This document shows, one piece after another, positions 42,802 through 50,748 of a stretch of DNA of 64,000 nt. This DNA comes from Cytophagales bacterium. Lineage in GTDB: Bacteria > Bacteroidota > Bacteroidia > Cytophagales > Cyclobacteriaceae. A program made the position numbers and the translations under genes. Each line of letters starts with the position of its first letter. Position 1 is the stretch's first letter. A model generated the notes under the pieces. That model did not search any database. It saw only the letters and a list, made by a program, of their open reading frames with translations, and had not been told where the DNA came from. Where the stretch lies: assembly GCA_020402945.1 (NCBI GenBank), contig JADBYQ010000002.1:45219-109218 (forward strand), given 5' to 3'.

Positions 42802-43260
42802 ATGAAAGTATATATTCATATCTTCTCTTTCCTTCTTATTTCAGCATTAGCGAATGCGCAAAAGGCAACCCAATTCAGTTGGCTGGTGGGCACATGGAAG
42901 ATGAATGCTGGGAGCGGTTATGTGATCGAGCAATGGAAGCAATTGAATGATTCCACATTTAGAGGAAAAAGCCTATTCGTAAAGGCTCCTGGCGATTCTA
43001 TGTTACAGGAATCCATCGAGTTGAGTTTTCGAAAAGGGGAGTGGAGCTATAATCCAACGGTAGTCGATCAAAACAATAGGCAGCCTGTAAAATTTCAAGT
43101 CATTTTTATTGGCAAAGGAGAATTCATTTGCGAAAACCCAGTCCATGATTTTCCACAACGAATTGCTTATCGAAGAATCAAAAATTCTCTTTTTGCAAGT
43201 ATAGAAGGAACAAGAAATGGAAAATACTCAAAAGTAAATTTTGACTTTTTGATCGAGTAA
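42802..43260 (+). CDS. DUF6265-like secreted protein
   Basis: A 152-residue protein with a signal peptide (MKVYIHIFSFLLISALANAQ). The mature part has FSWLVGTWKMNAGSGYVIEQ, then WKQLNDSTFRGKSLFVKAPG and ENPVHDFPQRIAYRRI. These fit DUF6265, a lipocalin-like beta-barrel family with the conserved GTW near the start and the HDFPQRI motif. The function is unknown. It stands alone between the imu cassette and the glycogen genes, with an inverted repeat over its promoter. Confidence 0.78.
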   Translation: MKVYIHIFSFLLISALANAQKATQFSWLVGTWKMNAGSGYVIEQWKQLNDSTFRGKSLFVKAPGDSMLQESIELSFRKGEWSYNPTVVDQNNRQPVKFQVIFIGKGEFICENPVHDFPQRIAYRRIKNSLFASIEGTRNGKYSKVNFDFLIE

Positions 43261-43337
43261 TGGAACTGTCAAATTTAGCTCGTAAATTAGCAAGTGAAGA
43301 TTGCGATTTGGCATTTCTTTTTATCCTATTTGACTGA

Positions 43338-43369
43338 TTTCGCAAACGGAAAAATAGTCTCTATCTTAG
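43338..43369 (+). promoter_or_regulatory. Putative promoter of the glg genes
   Basis: TTTC (43338-43341), a 20-base spacer, then TATCTTAG (43362-43369), one mismatch from TAnnTTTG, 18 bases before the ATG. Confidence 0.4.
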
Positions 43370-43387
43370 GGTATTAAACAACAAGGC

Positions 43388-44605
43388 ATGAAAGTACTTT
43401 TTTACACTCGCGAGTACCCACCCAATGTGTACGGGGGAGCAGGTGTGCATGTAGAATACCTGGCGCGCGAGTTGGCGCACTTGATGGAAGTGGAAGTTCG
43501 TTGCTTTGGCGATCAGCAAAGTAATGATGAGCAGCTCCGGGTTCTTGGATTCAATGCTGATTCATTTTCCCTTGACAATACTAAAAAGGAACTAGCTCCG
43601 ATTTTCAAAACGCTGAATACCTGTATTCAAATGAACACCGGAGTAATGACAACCGATGTTGTTCATTGTCATACCTGGTATGCACAGTTTGCAGGTATCT
43701 TATCAAAACTCTGTTATGGCACACCGTTGGTGGTAACAACTCATTCTCTTGAGCCACTCCGGCCGTGGAAACGTGAGCAACTGGGTAGGGGATATGATGC
43801 CTCATCCTGGATCGAAAAGACAGCGATTGAAATGGCTGATGCTGTGATAGCCGTGTCTCAGGAAACCAAACAGGATGTGTTGAAGTATTTTGATGTTGAT
43901 GAAAAAAAGGTAAGCGTTATTTACAACGGGATAGATTTGGATGAATACAATGTAACGAGCGACAGATCTGCACTTGACAAATATAGGGTCGATCCATCGA
44001 AACCATTTGTGCTTTTTGTAGGACGCATCACGCGGCAGAAAGGAATTATACACCTGGTAAATGCCATACAATATCTACATCCAGATACCCAAGTTGTATT
44101 GTGTGCCGGTGCCCCCGACACAGAAGAGATTGGTAGGGAAATGAAACAGCGGGTAGAGGAAGTCCAGAAAAACAGGAGTAATGTAATTTGGATTGCTGAA
44201 ATGATTAGCAAGAAGGAAGTAATTCAATTGTATTCCCACGCAGCTGTTTTTTGTTGTCCGTCCATTTATGAACCCTTTGGAATTATCAACATTGAAGCGA
44301 TGGCTTGCAAAACAGCGGTAGTAGCGAGTAGTGTGGGTGGCATTAAAGAAGTAGTTGTGCATGGTGAAACAGGGTTTCTGGTTCCATTAGAACAGGAAAA
44401 AATGGCTCCGTTTGAAGCTTCTCACCCGGATAAGTTCTCGAGAGATATGGCAGCAGCAATCAATCAATTGATGGCCGATGAGCAGCTCCGAATTGACATG
44501 GGCATTAAGGGTAGAGAAAGAGTAGAAAAATACTTTGATTGGAAGGCGATTGCAAAACAAACGGAGAGTCTTTATAAAACAATTCTAAGCAATGATAAAA
44601 GATGA
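43388..44605 (+). CDS. glgA: Glycogen synthase / alpha-glucan glycosyltransferase (GT4, actinobacterial GlgA type)
   Basis: A 405-residue GT-B glycosyltransferase. The N-terminal YTREYPPNVYGGAGVHVEYL is the ADP-glucose synthase start of the short GT4 type, not the GT5 KTGGLADV form. HCHTWYAQFAGILSKL, GIDLDEYN, VLFVGRITRQKGI and the E-x7-E motif in PSIYEPFGIINIEAMACK follow. It transfers glucose from ADP-glucose to glucan or to maltose-1-phosphate, as the related GlgM does. It overlaps the start of glgC by 14 bases, giving a coupled synthesis pair. No branching-enzyme gene lies in the window. Confidence 0.87.
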   Translation: MKVLFYTREYPPNVYGGAGVHVEYLARELAHLMEVEVRCFGDQQSNDEQLRVLGFNADSFSLDNTKKELAPIFKTLNTCIQMNTGVMTTDVVHCHTWYAQFAGILSKLCYGTPLVVTTHSLEPLRPWKREQLGRGYDASSWIEKTAIEMADAVIAVSQETKQDVLKYFDVDEKKVSVIYNGIDLDEYNVTSDRSALDKYRVDPSKPFVLFVGRITRQKGIIHLVNAIQYLHPDTQVVLCAGAPDTEEIGREMKQRVEEVQKNRSNVIWIAEMISKKEVIQLYSHAAVFCCPSIYEPFGIINIEAMACKTAVVASSVGGIKEVVVHGETGFLVPLEQEKMAPFEASHPDKFSRDMAAAINQLMADEQLRIDMGIKGRERVEKYFDWKAIAKQTESLYKTILSNDKR

Positions 44606-45860
44606 TGTTTTAGCGATTATTCTTGGCGGTGGCCAAGGATCGCGTTTGTACCCTTTAACGGCAGATCGGTCTAAACCTGCAGTACCGATTGCGGGAAAAT
44701 ATCGATTGGTGGATATTCCTTTGTCCAATTGCATTAACTCGAGCATAAACAGAATGTTTGTGCTTACCCAATTTAACTCAGCCTCGCTGAATCGTCATAT
44801 CAAAAACACGTACAATTTCAGTGTCTTTAGCAATGCGTTTATTGATTTGCTTGCGGCCGAGCAGACCATGTCCAACAAAAATTGGTTTCAGGGCACGGCA
44901 GATGCGGTGCGTCAAAGTATGCATCATTTTCTCAACCATGATTTTAAGTATGCACTCATTCTGTCTGGAGATCAGTTGTATCAAATGGATTTCAACCATT
45001 TGATCGAGCGCCACATGGAAAGTGGGGCAAGGATTACTATTGCCACGCTCCCTGTAACAGCCGGTGAAGGTACTGAGTTTGGCATCATGAAGACGGACGA
45101 AGAGAACATGATCACCCAGTTTGTGGAGAAGCCAAATGCAGAAGAAATTCTAAAATGGAATTCTGATGTGAGTGACTACATGAAATCAGAAGGCCGGTTG
45201 TACCTGGCTTCAATGGGTATTTATGTATTTGAAAGGGAGCTACTGATCGAACTCATGAATGATCCCAAAACGAATGACTTCGGAAAAGAGATTATTCCTC
45301 AATCCATTGGGAAACACAAAGTCTTGAGTTACCAGTTCGAGGGGTATTGGACGGACATCGGGAACATACGTTCTTTCTTCGATGCCAATCTTGGATTGAC
45401 GGATCCTATTCCAAGTTTCAATCTATTTGATAATAAAAATCGGATTTACACACATGCAAGGCTTCTTCCCCCGTCAAAAATTTCAGGCACACTGATCACT
45501 GATTCGGTCATTGCAGACGGATGCATCATCCATGCAGGCAAAATTGAGCGATCTGTGATTGGCGTTCGCTCAAGACTCGAGATTGGAAGTACCGTTATTC
45601 GAACATATGTAATGGGGAATGACTCCTACCAAACACTCAAAGAAATAGCAGCAAAACCGGGTGATATACTAATGGGGGTTGGTGCTGGTTGCCATATTGA
45701 AAATGCCATACTTGACAAAAATTGCCGAATTGGAAGCAATGTTACTATCATTGGTGGTCCTCATTTAGAAAATTGCGAAACGGACTCGTATGTGATTTCA
45801 GGTGGAATTGTAGTAGTAAAAAAAGGAGCTACTATACCTCCCGGATTTGTAATCAAATAG
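44592..45860 (+). CDS. glgC: Glucose-1-phosphate adenylyltransferase
   Basis: A 422-residue ADP-glucose pyrophosphorylase. The N-terminal nucleotide-binding signature is ILGGGQGSRLYPLTADRSKP, followed by YRLVDIPLSNCINSSINRMF and GTADAVRQ (substrate region). VEKPNAEE and GYWTDIGNIRSFFDANLGL are conserved further on. The C-terminal part is a left-handed beta-helix (GCIIHAGKIERSVIGVRSRL, NAILDKNCRIGSNVTIIGG). It makes ADP-glucose from ATP and glucose-1-phosphate, the committed step of bacterial glycogen synthesis, normally under allosteric control. Its start lies within the last codons of glgA. Confidence 0.95.
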   Translation: MIKDDVLAIILGGGQGSRLYPLTADRSKPAVPIAGKYRLVDIPLSNCINSSINRMFVLTQFNSASLNRHIKNTYNFSVFSNAFIDLLAAEQTMSNKNWFQGTADAVRQSMHHFLNHDFKYALILSGDQLYQMDFNHLIERHMESGARITIATLPVTAGEGTEFGIMKTDEENMITQFVEKPNAEEILKWNSDVSDYMKSEGRLYLASMGIYVFERELLIELMNDPKTNDFGKEIIPQSIGKHKVLSYQFEGYWTDIGNIRSFFDANLGLTDPIPSFNLFDNKNRIYTHARLLPPSKISGTLITDSVIADGCIIHAGKIERSVIGVRSRLEIGSTVIRTYVMGNDSYQTLKEIAAKPGDILMGVGAGCHIENAILDKNCRIGSNVTIIGGPHLENCETDSYVISGGIVVVKKGATIPPGFVIK

Positions 45861-45955
45861 AAGCTTGTTTAAAAACCTTTATAGGTAAAAGCAATCTGCT
45901 CCAGTGATGAATCTTTTTTACCTGTGATAAGAAAGAAGCGGTGAGATATCTTCAA

Positions 45956-47329
45956 TCAATTTACAAGATTGGATAGGAAGAGCAAAAATACCGCAGCGGG
46001 TGCCACATAACGAATAAGGAAGTGCCAAAACGAAAATGTTCTCTGATCTTTTAATTGAAGTTCGTTTTTGCTAGTCTCTGTCGATATTAGCCAACCGGCA
46101 ATCAACGCCATCAATATGCCTCCAACAGGCATTAACAAGTTAGACCCAAAATAATCGATTAAGCCAAAAACTGTTTTTCCTTCCAGAGGCGGAATCATAC
46201 TGAGGGGAGTAAAATTAGCCCAGATATTGAACGAAAAAACAGACCCAAGGCCTACAATAAATAGAAGTGTGCAAACAATGATCGTAATCTGCGTTCTGCT
46301 AATTGTACAAACTTCTTCCAGATGTGAGATAATTGACTCCAATAATGAAATAGACGAAGTTAATGCTGCGAAGAAAAGAAGCATAAAAAATAGAGCACCA
46401 ATAAAACTTCCACCCAGCATTTGGCCAAAGGCGATCGGCAAGGTCACAAAGATTAACCCGGGCCCTTCGGCAGGTGCCAAACCATACTTAAACACAATGG
46501 GGAATATTGCGAGACCGGCAAGTATTGCTGCAAGGCCATCTGAAAAGGAAATGATGACAGCGGATTTGAGGATGGAAGAACTTTTTGGCATATAAGCTCC
46601 ATATGTTAGCATAACACCCACACCGATGCCAAGTGAGAAGAATGCTTGACCAAATGCTGCTAATATTACTTTGGGAGTTATTTTGGAAAAATCAGGATCA
46701 AACAAAAATCGAACACCCTCCAAGAAATCGCCTGCAAATAGAGCATAGATTACTAAGGCTACCAGTATGATGAATAGCGCAGGAGTCATCCAGCCGGTTG
46801 ATTTTTCAAGTCCTTCCTGAACGCCTTTTGCAACGATCCAACCCGTGGCTGCAACGAAAGCAAACTGCGAAAGCATTAATCGCAAGGGGCTTGCTAACAT
46901 GTCATTGTAATAGTTTACTGCAGATGTAGCATCTAGTTTATTTAGTTCGCCAAAAAGAGATGTAACGGTATAGTCAAGCGTCATGCCCGCGATGACGCAG
47001 TAGAAACTCAGTATTAGAAAAACACCGACCATTGAAACCCGACCAAAGAGCTGCCAATGTTTGCTTATCCCGTCTTTTTGGGAAAGCACGCGCATAGTAC
47101 CCACCATGCTACGCCCACCTCTTCGACCGATCATTAGTTCTGCTGCGAGGATGGGAATCCCCATTGTTATCAATGACACGAGATAGATCAATACGAAGGC
47201 ACCGCCACCATTTTCGCCTGCAAGGTAAGTGAACTTCCAGATGTTGGATAGCCCGACCGTACTGCCAGTGGAAGCAAGTAAGAACAGGTAGTTTGAAGAC
47301 CAGGTTTTAGGGGAAGCGTTATCTGCCAT
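45956..47329 (-). CDS. Neurotransmitter:sodium symporter family (NSS) transporter
   Basis: A 457-residue membrane protein with about 12 hydrophobic segments. The TM1 region (LLASTGSTVGLSNIWKFTYL, then AGENGGGAFVLIY) matches the unwound sodium/substrate-binding helix of LeuT-type transporters. GVGVMLTYGAYMPKSSSILK is the TM6-7 signature region. It imports amino acids or related compounds with sodium. It is third in a minus-strand run, three bases after the aldo/keto reductase stop. No substrate can be assigned. Confidence 0.9.
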   Translation of the reverse strand: MADNASPKTWSSNYLFLLASTGSTVGLSNIWKFTYLAGENGGGAFVLIYLVSLITMGIPILAAELMIGRRGGRSMVGTMRVLSQKDGISKHWQLFGRVSMVGVFLILSFYCVIAGMTLDYTVTSLFGELNKLDATSAVNYYNDMLASPLRLMLSQFAFVAATGWIVAKGVQEGLEKSTGWMTPALFIILVALVIYALFAGDFLEGVRFLFDPDFSKITPKVILAAFGQAFFSLGIGVGVMLTYGAYMPKSSSILKSAVIISFSDGLAAILAGLAIFPIVFKYGLAPAEGPGLIFVTLPIAFGQMLGGSFIGALFFMLLFFAALTSSISLLESIISHLEEVCTISRTQITIIVCTLLFIVGLGSVFSFNIWANFTPLSMIPPLEGKTVFGLIDYFGSNLLMPVGGILMALIAGWLISTETSKNELQLKDQRTFSFWHFLIRYVAPAAVFLLFLSNLVN

Positions 47330-47332
47330 GCA

Positions 47333-48382
47333 TCAATCGGTTGCCTGTTGATTCAAATTGTATTTCATTATGGAACCATGAGGCCCTTCTTTGATGCGTT
47401 CGATGTCAAATACATCCCCAGCAGGTCCTTTACGCTGCTTAATGACTTTTTCAATTTCGTTAGTATCTGACCTGTCCAGTTTGAATTCAAATAAGTGAAG
47501 ATTCTCTCCCAGGTGAGCAGATGTTTTTGCGCCAATGATGATCGCTGCCACTTGTTGCCTATCCAAGATGTAACGTGAGGCAACATTAGTAATGGAAACG
47601 TTATGCTTATCGGCTATTGACTTTAATACTTTTAAAAGCAATTGAAAAAGTTCCCATCCACCAAACTCTTCAATCATTAATTTGTATTTGACTAACGATC
47701 GATTTTCAAACGGTGGTGTCGGTTCTGCCAGCCCCAACCATTTCTCAGAGATGAATCCGCCTGCTACTGTACCATAGCAGAGAAAGTGAATGTTGTTTTC
47801 AGCACATAGCGGTGCGAGACTATTTTCCGGGCGATGGTCCAGTAAAGAGTATTGAATTTGCAGGGTGGTAAGGGGTATTCCAGCATTAACCATCTGCTCG
47901 GTGGCGTGTGTATTGAAATTGGTGCCCGATAGTAAATTGATTTTGCCAACCTGTTGGATTTCTCGCAGCCAATGAGCGGTTTCTACATATCTCGGTACGT
48001 CATAACTCCACCAGCTAAATTGTACCATATCCAGACGTTCTTTCCCGAGTCTTCGCAGTGAGCGATCAATAATTTTCTCTACATGGTTTTTTGTAATCGT
48101 GGCAAGCACATCATAGTCGGGAACAAACTTGGTTAGCACTTGAATGTCATGATTATGGCCAAGCCTTTGCTTACGGACCGCTAGAAATCTTCCGATGAGT
48201 TCTTCAACACCTGTATAGATATCTGCACAATCAAAAGTGGTGATGCCTCTGTCTGCAAATGCAAACATACTTTCGATTGGGTCTTCGGTTGCATCCGCAC
48301 TGTGACCATGAGATAATTGCCAACCGCCTTTGACGATTCGGGAAATATGGAAATCGGGTGCAAGTTTAAATTTTTCGACCAT
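47333..48382 (-). CDS. Aldo/keto reductase
   Basis: A 349-residue TIM-barrel NADPH-dependent oxidoreductase. Family markers: GGWQLSHGHSADATEDPIES, then FADRGITTFDCADIYTGVEE (catalytic Asp and Tyr) and QVLTKFVPD (catalytic Lys), LRRLGKERLDMVQFSWWSYD, and VASRYILDRQQVAAIIIGA at the NADPH-binding end. The usual catalytic His position reads QFSWW, a variant found in some AKRs. The substrate is unknown. It sits between a TIGR04076-like gene (5-base gap) and the NSS transporter, so the three genes may handle one imported compound. Confidence 0.9.
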   Translation of the reverse strand: MVEKFKLAPDFHISRIVKGGWQLSHGHSADATEDPIESMFAFADRGITTFDCADIYTGVEELIGRFLAVRKQRLGHNHDIQVLTKFVPDYDVLATITKNHVEKIIDRSLRRLGKERLDMVQFSWWSYDVPRYVETAHWLREIQQVGKINLLSGTNFNTHATEQMVNAGIPLTTLQIQYSLLDHRPENSLAPLCAENNIHFLCYGTVAGGFISEKWLGLAEPTPPFENRSLVKYKLMIEEFGGWELFQLLLKVLKSIADKHNVSITNVASRYILDRQQVAAIIIGAKTSAHLGENLHLFEFKLDRSDTNEIEKVIKQRKGPAGDVFDIERIKEGPHGSIMKYNLNQQATD

Positions 48383-48387
48383 GGTAG

Positions 48388-48738
48388 TTATGCCCAGTCA
48401 TTTATTTCTGGAAGTGGAACAATTGTAGTGTCAGATCTTTCAAATACTCTTTTCCCTATCCGACTTATTTTGAAGCGAGCACCACAATGGGGATCGGGGC
48501 AGGCTATAATATGATCGGTTGCCATCCAATCCATGGGATTTAATGGTCGTTGCTTCGTAGGTAGCAGCGGAAGAAGCGCTGATAATGCATATAGCGAAAA
48601 TGGGCGGTCACTCTTAAAGTAAAGATTTTCGCCTCTAACCTCGAAAGCATCTCCCAATTGATGGCTGCACACAAATGGTTTTTCTCCTTCTATAACTTCT
48701 ACTTTTAGATCATATAATTCAAAAGATGTACTGGGCAT
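48388..48738 (-). CDS. TIGR04076-like small protein
   Basis: A 116-residue soluble protein. It has CSHQLGDAFEV in the first third (metal-ligand-like Cys and His), then FSLYALSALLPLLPTKQRPL and IIACPDPHCGARFKISRIGK with a second Cys pair. This order of motifs matches small proteins classed as TIGR04076, whose function is unknown. It is first gene of the minus-strand run leading to the aldo/keto reductase and transporter. The family call rests on motif recall alone. Confidence 0.6.
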   Translation of the reverse strand: MPSTSFELYDLKVEVIEGEKPFVCSHQLGDAFEVRGENLYFKSDRPFSLYALSALLPLLPTKQRPLNPMDWMATDHIIACPDPHCGARFKISRIGKRVFERSDTTIVPLPEINDWA

Positions 48739-48945
48739 ATTTATGATTTAATGTGGGGAGAAAGATAGAAAATCTTGAGATATCTATTGGCATAGCATGT
48801 AATTGGAAGTAGCGGAACCAATGCTAGCCTGGTAGCAATTTAATGGAGGAAGCAATGCTTAAATCAACTTTTTCAAAAATATTTCATCCGGGTTATGGAA
48901 ACTCGCTAGTGTCCGCATCTGGGTAGTAAATAAACTCCTAAACGT

Positions 48946-49677
48946 ATGAAAAAAGCAATTACCCTCTCGCTCCCCAAAGCTTGTTCTGAGCAGTGGAGCA
49001 ACTTTACACCAACTACCCAGGGTGGATGGTGTAATTCTTGTCGCAAAGAAGTAGTGGATTTCACATCTTTGAGCGAAAAACAAATCATTGACTACTTCAG
49101 CAAGACAGCTGGCAACACGTGTGGTCGTTTTCAGGCTAGTCAGTTAAAAGCCTATCCTACTGAAAGCCTTGCAACAGTTGAGCCCGGATGGATGTTTTTG
49201 AAGGCTGGGCTACTCGGTTTATTTCTGGCTTTTGCGCCAAAGCCTTCATCCGCTTTGCCGCTCAGAATGATGGAGCTACAGCAAAATTTCCAAGGACAAG
49301 GTTCAGTGGAAGCAAAACAAAATAGCTCAATACCATTTTTTCAAATTACAGGAACTGTGAAATCGGAAGAAGATGGTGCTCTGCTGCCCGGTGTAAATAT
49401 CGTACTGAAAGGAACGATGATAGGTACGGCAACTGATGAAAATGGACAATTCAAGTTTGACTATGACTTGAAACAGGGAGATGTGCTTATATTTAGTTTC
49501 ATCGGACTTAAAACACAAGAATACGTTGTCCCAGCCTCCCTAAACTCTTCATTAGAAATTGTGATGAAGCTCGACACTGATACGATGATGATGGGGGAGA
49601 TTGTCGTGGGCAGGGTGTATGTAACTCGACCTACTGGTTTGCAGAAAGTGTGGGGTAAAATCAAAAGCATCTTTTGA
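48946..49677 (+). CDS. Cys-motif / membrane / carboxypeptidase-regulatory-domain protein
   Basis: A 243-residue protein in three parts. Residues 1-75 are a small domain with Cys13, GGWCNSCRKEVVDFT (Cys29, Cys32) and NTCGRFQ (Cys59), common in Bacteroidota and probably metal-binding or redox-active. One hydrophobic helix follows (about 82-96, FLKAGLLGLFLAFA). Then comes a CarboxypepD_reg-like beta-sandwich (about 128-205, GTVKSEEDGALLPGVNIVLK) and a basic end. The regulatory domain is expected outside the cytoplasm and the Cys domain inside. It overlaps the transglutaminase-like gene by four bases (ATGA). Confidence 0.75.
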   Translation: MKKAITLSLPKACSEQWSNFTPTTQGGWCNSCRKEVVDFTSLSEKQIIDYFSKTAGNTCGRFQASQLKAYPTESLATVEPGWMFLKAGLLGLFLAFAPKPSSALPLRMMELQQNFQGQGSVEAKQNSSIPFFQITGTVKSEEDGALLPGVNIVLKGTMIGTATDENGQFKFDYDLKQGDVLIFSFIGLKTQEYVVPASLNSSLEIVMKLDTDTMMMGEIVVGRVYVTRPTGLQKVWGKIKSIF

Positions 49678-50693
49678 TGAACTATTGGTTAAGTTGGATC
49701 GTGATGATGGGGATGGCCTGCCTTACGGCAGGCCTTTCTGCTCAACCCCTTGCCGCGAAAAGCGAAGACTACCATAAGGCGGATAGTATAGCGGCCGCCT
49801 ATGCGGACTATCCGCTTGCAGATGTTCGCGACTTGTCGCTGAAATTAACCAGGCCTTTTACCAGAGAACGCGACAAATATCGAGCAATCTTTCGATGGGT
49901 GTGTGATAACATTCGCAGTGATTACAAGTTGTATTGCAAGGTAAAGCAGATTCGTAAATGCTATCAATCAGACCCGGCTTCACTCGCCATCTCGAGCCAA
50001 AAAATAAATAAACAGGTATTCACGCACCTTCGCGAAAAGCGATCCACGATCTGTACTGGCTATGCTTACTTACTAAACAGTTTGGCACAGCATGCGGGTC
50101 TGACTTGTCGCATCGTAGATGGGTATGCCCGCACAGCTATTACAAATTTAGAGGGTAGCGGCTACCCCAACCACAGTTGGAATGCTATTCGGATCGACAA
50201 CCAGTGGTACTTGAGCGATCCCACTTGGGCAAGTGGAAATACATATGAGCCCATGGGGATTTTTATTCCAAGTTTTAACGAGTCTTATTTTTTGGTACCA
50301 CCCCCATTGTTTGCGCACAGCCACTTCCCACTTGACACAGCTCAATTGCTGTTGCGTGACAAGCCAACACTTTCAGATTTTTTGAGTGCACCGTTGGCCT
50401 ATGCGGCCAGCTATGAATACGAGCTAAGCATGGTTACTCCCAGACAATTTTTCTTGACCATCATGAAGGAACAGTCACTGTCCATTACGGTAATCAAGGA
50501 ATGTGGAAAATCCTTTCGGAAATTATCGCTGAATGTAAATGATAGCGAAGTTGTCGTTCGGCAAGTTGATCCAACAAACCCGGTAGAATCTGTTTACACG
50601 CTAACACATACATTTCTCACTCGTGGCTATGTGGCCTTGCACGTACTGGTAGATGGAAAACCTGCCTACAGCTTTAGCGTTAAAGTGAAGTGA
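49674..50693 (+). CDS. Secreted transglutaminase-like protein
   Basis: A 339-residue protein with a signal peptide (WIVMMGMACLTAGLSAQ). Residues about 60-200 are a transglutaminase/cysteine-protease core: DKYRAIFRWVCDNIRSDY, catalytic Cys in STICTGYAYLLNSLA, His in GYPNHSWNAIRI and Asp in WYLSDPTWASG. It could cross-link, cleave or simply bind peptides in the periplasm. It is translationally coupled to the preceding gene, so the two products probably cooperate. The signal-peptide region contains a perfect DNA palindrome (49715-49734). Confidence 0.85.
   Translation: MMNYWLSWIVMMGMACLTAGLSAQPLAAKSEDYHKADSIAAAYADYPLADVRDLSLKLTRPFTRERDKYRAIFRWVCDNIRSDYKLYCKVKQIRKCYQSDPASLAISSQKINKQVFTHLREKRSTICTGYAYLLNSLAQHAGLTCRIVDGYARTAITNLEGSGYPNHSWNAIRIDNQWYLSDPTWASGNTYEPMGIFIPSFNESYFLVPPPLFAHSHFPLDTAQLLLRDKPTLSDFLSAPLAYAASYEYELSMVTPRQFFLTIMKEQSLSITVIKECGKSFRKLSLNVNDSEVVVRQVDPTNPVESVYTLTHTFLTRGYVALHVLVDGKPAYSFSVKVK
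49715..49734. repeat. Perfect inverted repeat in the transglutaminase-like gene
   Basis: GGCCTGCC-TTAC-GGCAGGCC, an 8-bp G/C-rich stem with a 4-base loop, within the signal-peptide codons about 40 bases after the start. It could reduce translation or be a mobile palindromic repeat. Confidence 0.8.
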
Positions 50694-50748
50694 TGACTAA
50701 AAAGAACCGGCTGTTCGAAATATCGTCAGGGAACGGCTGTACCTGTTT

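Noticed and set aside
45861..45955. Terminator between glgC and the convergent transporter gene
   Set aside because: Only a weak ACCT-TTAT-AGGT hairpin is present, without a proper T-tract.
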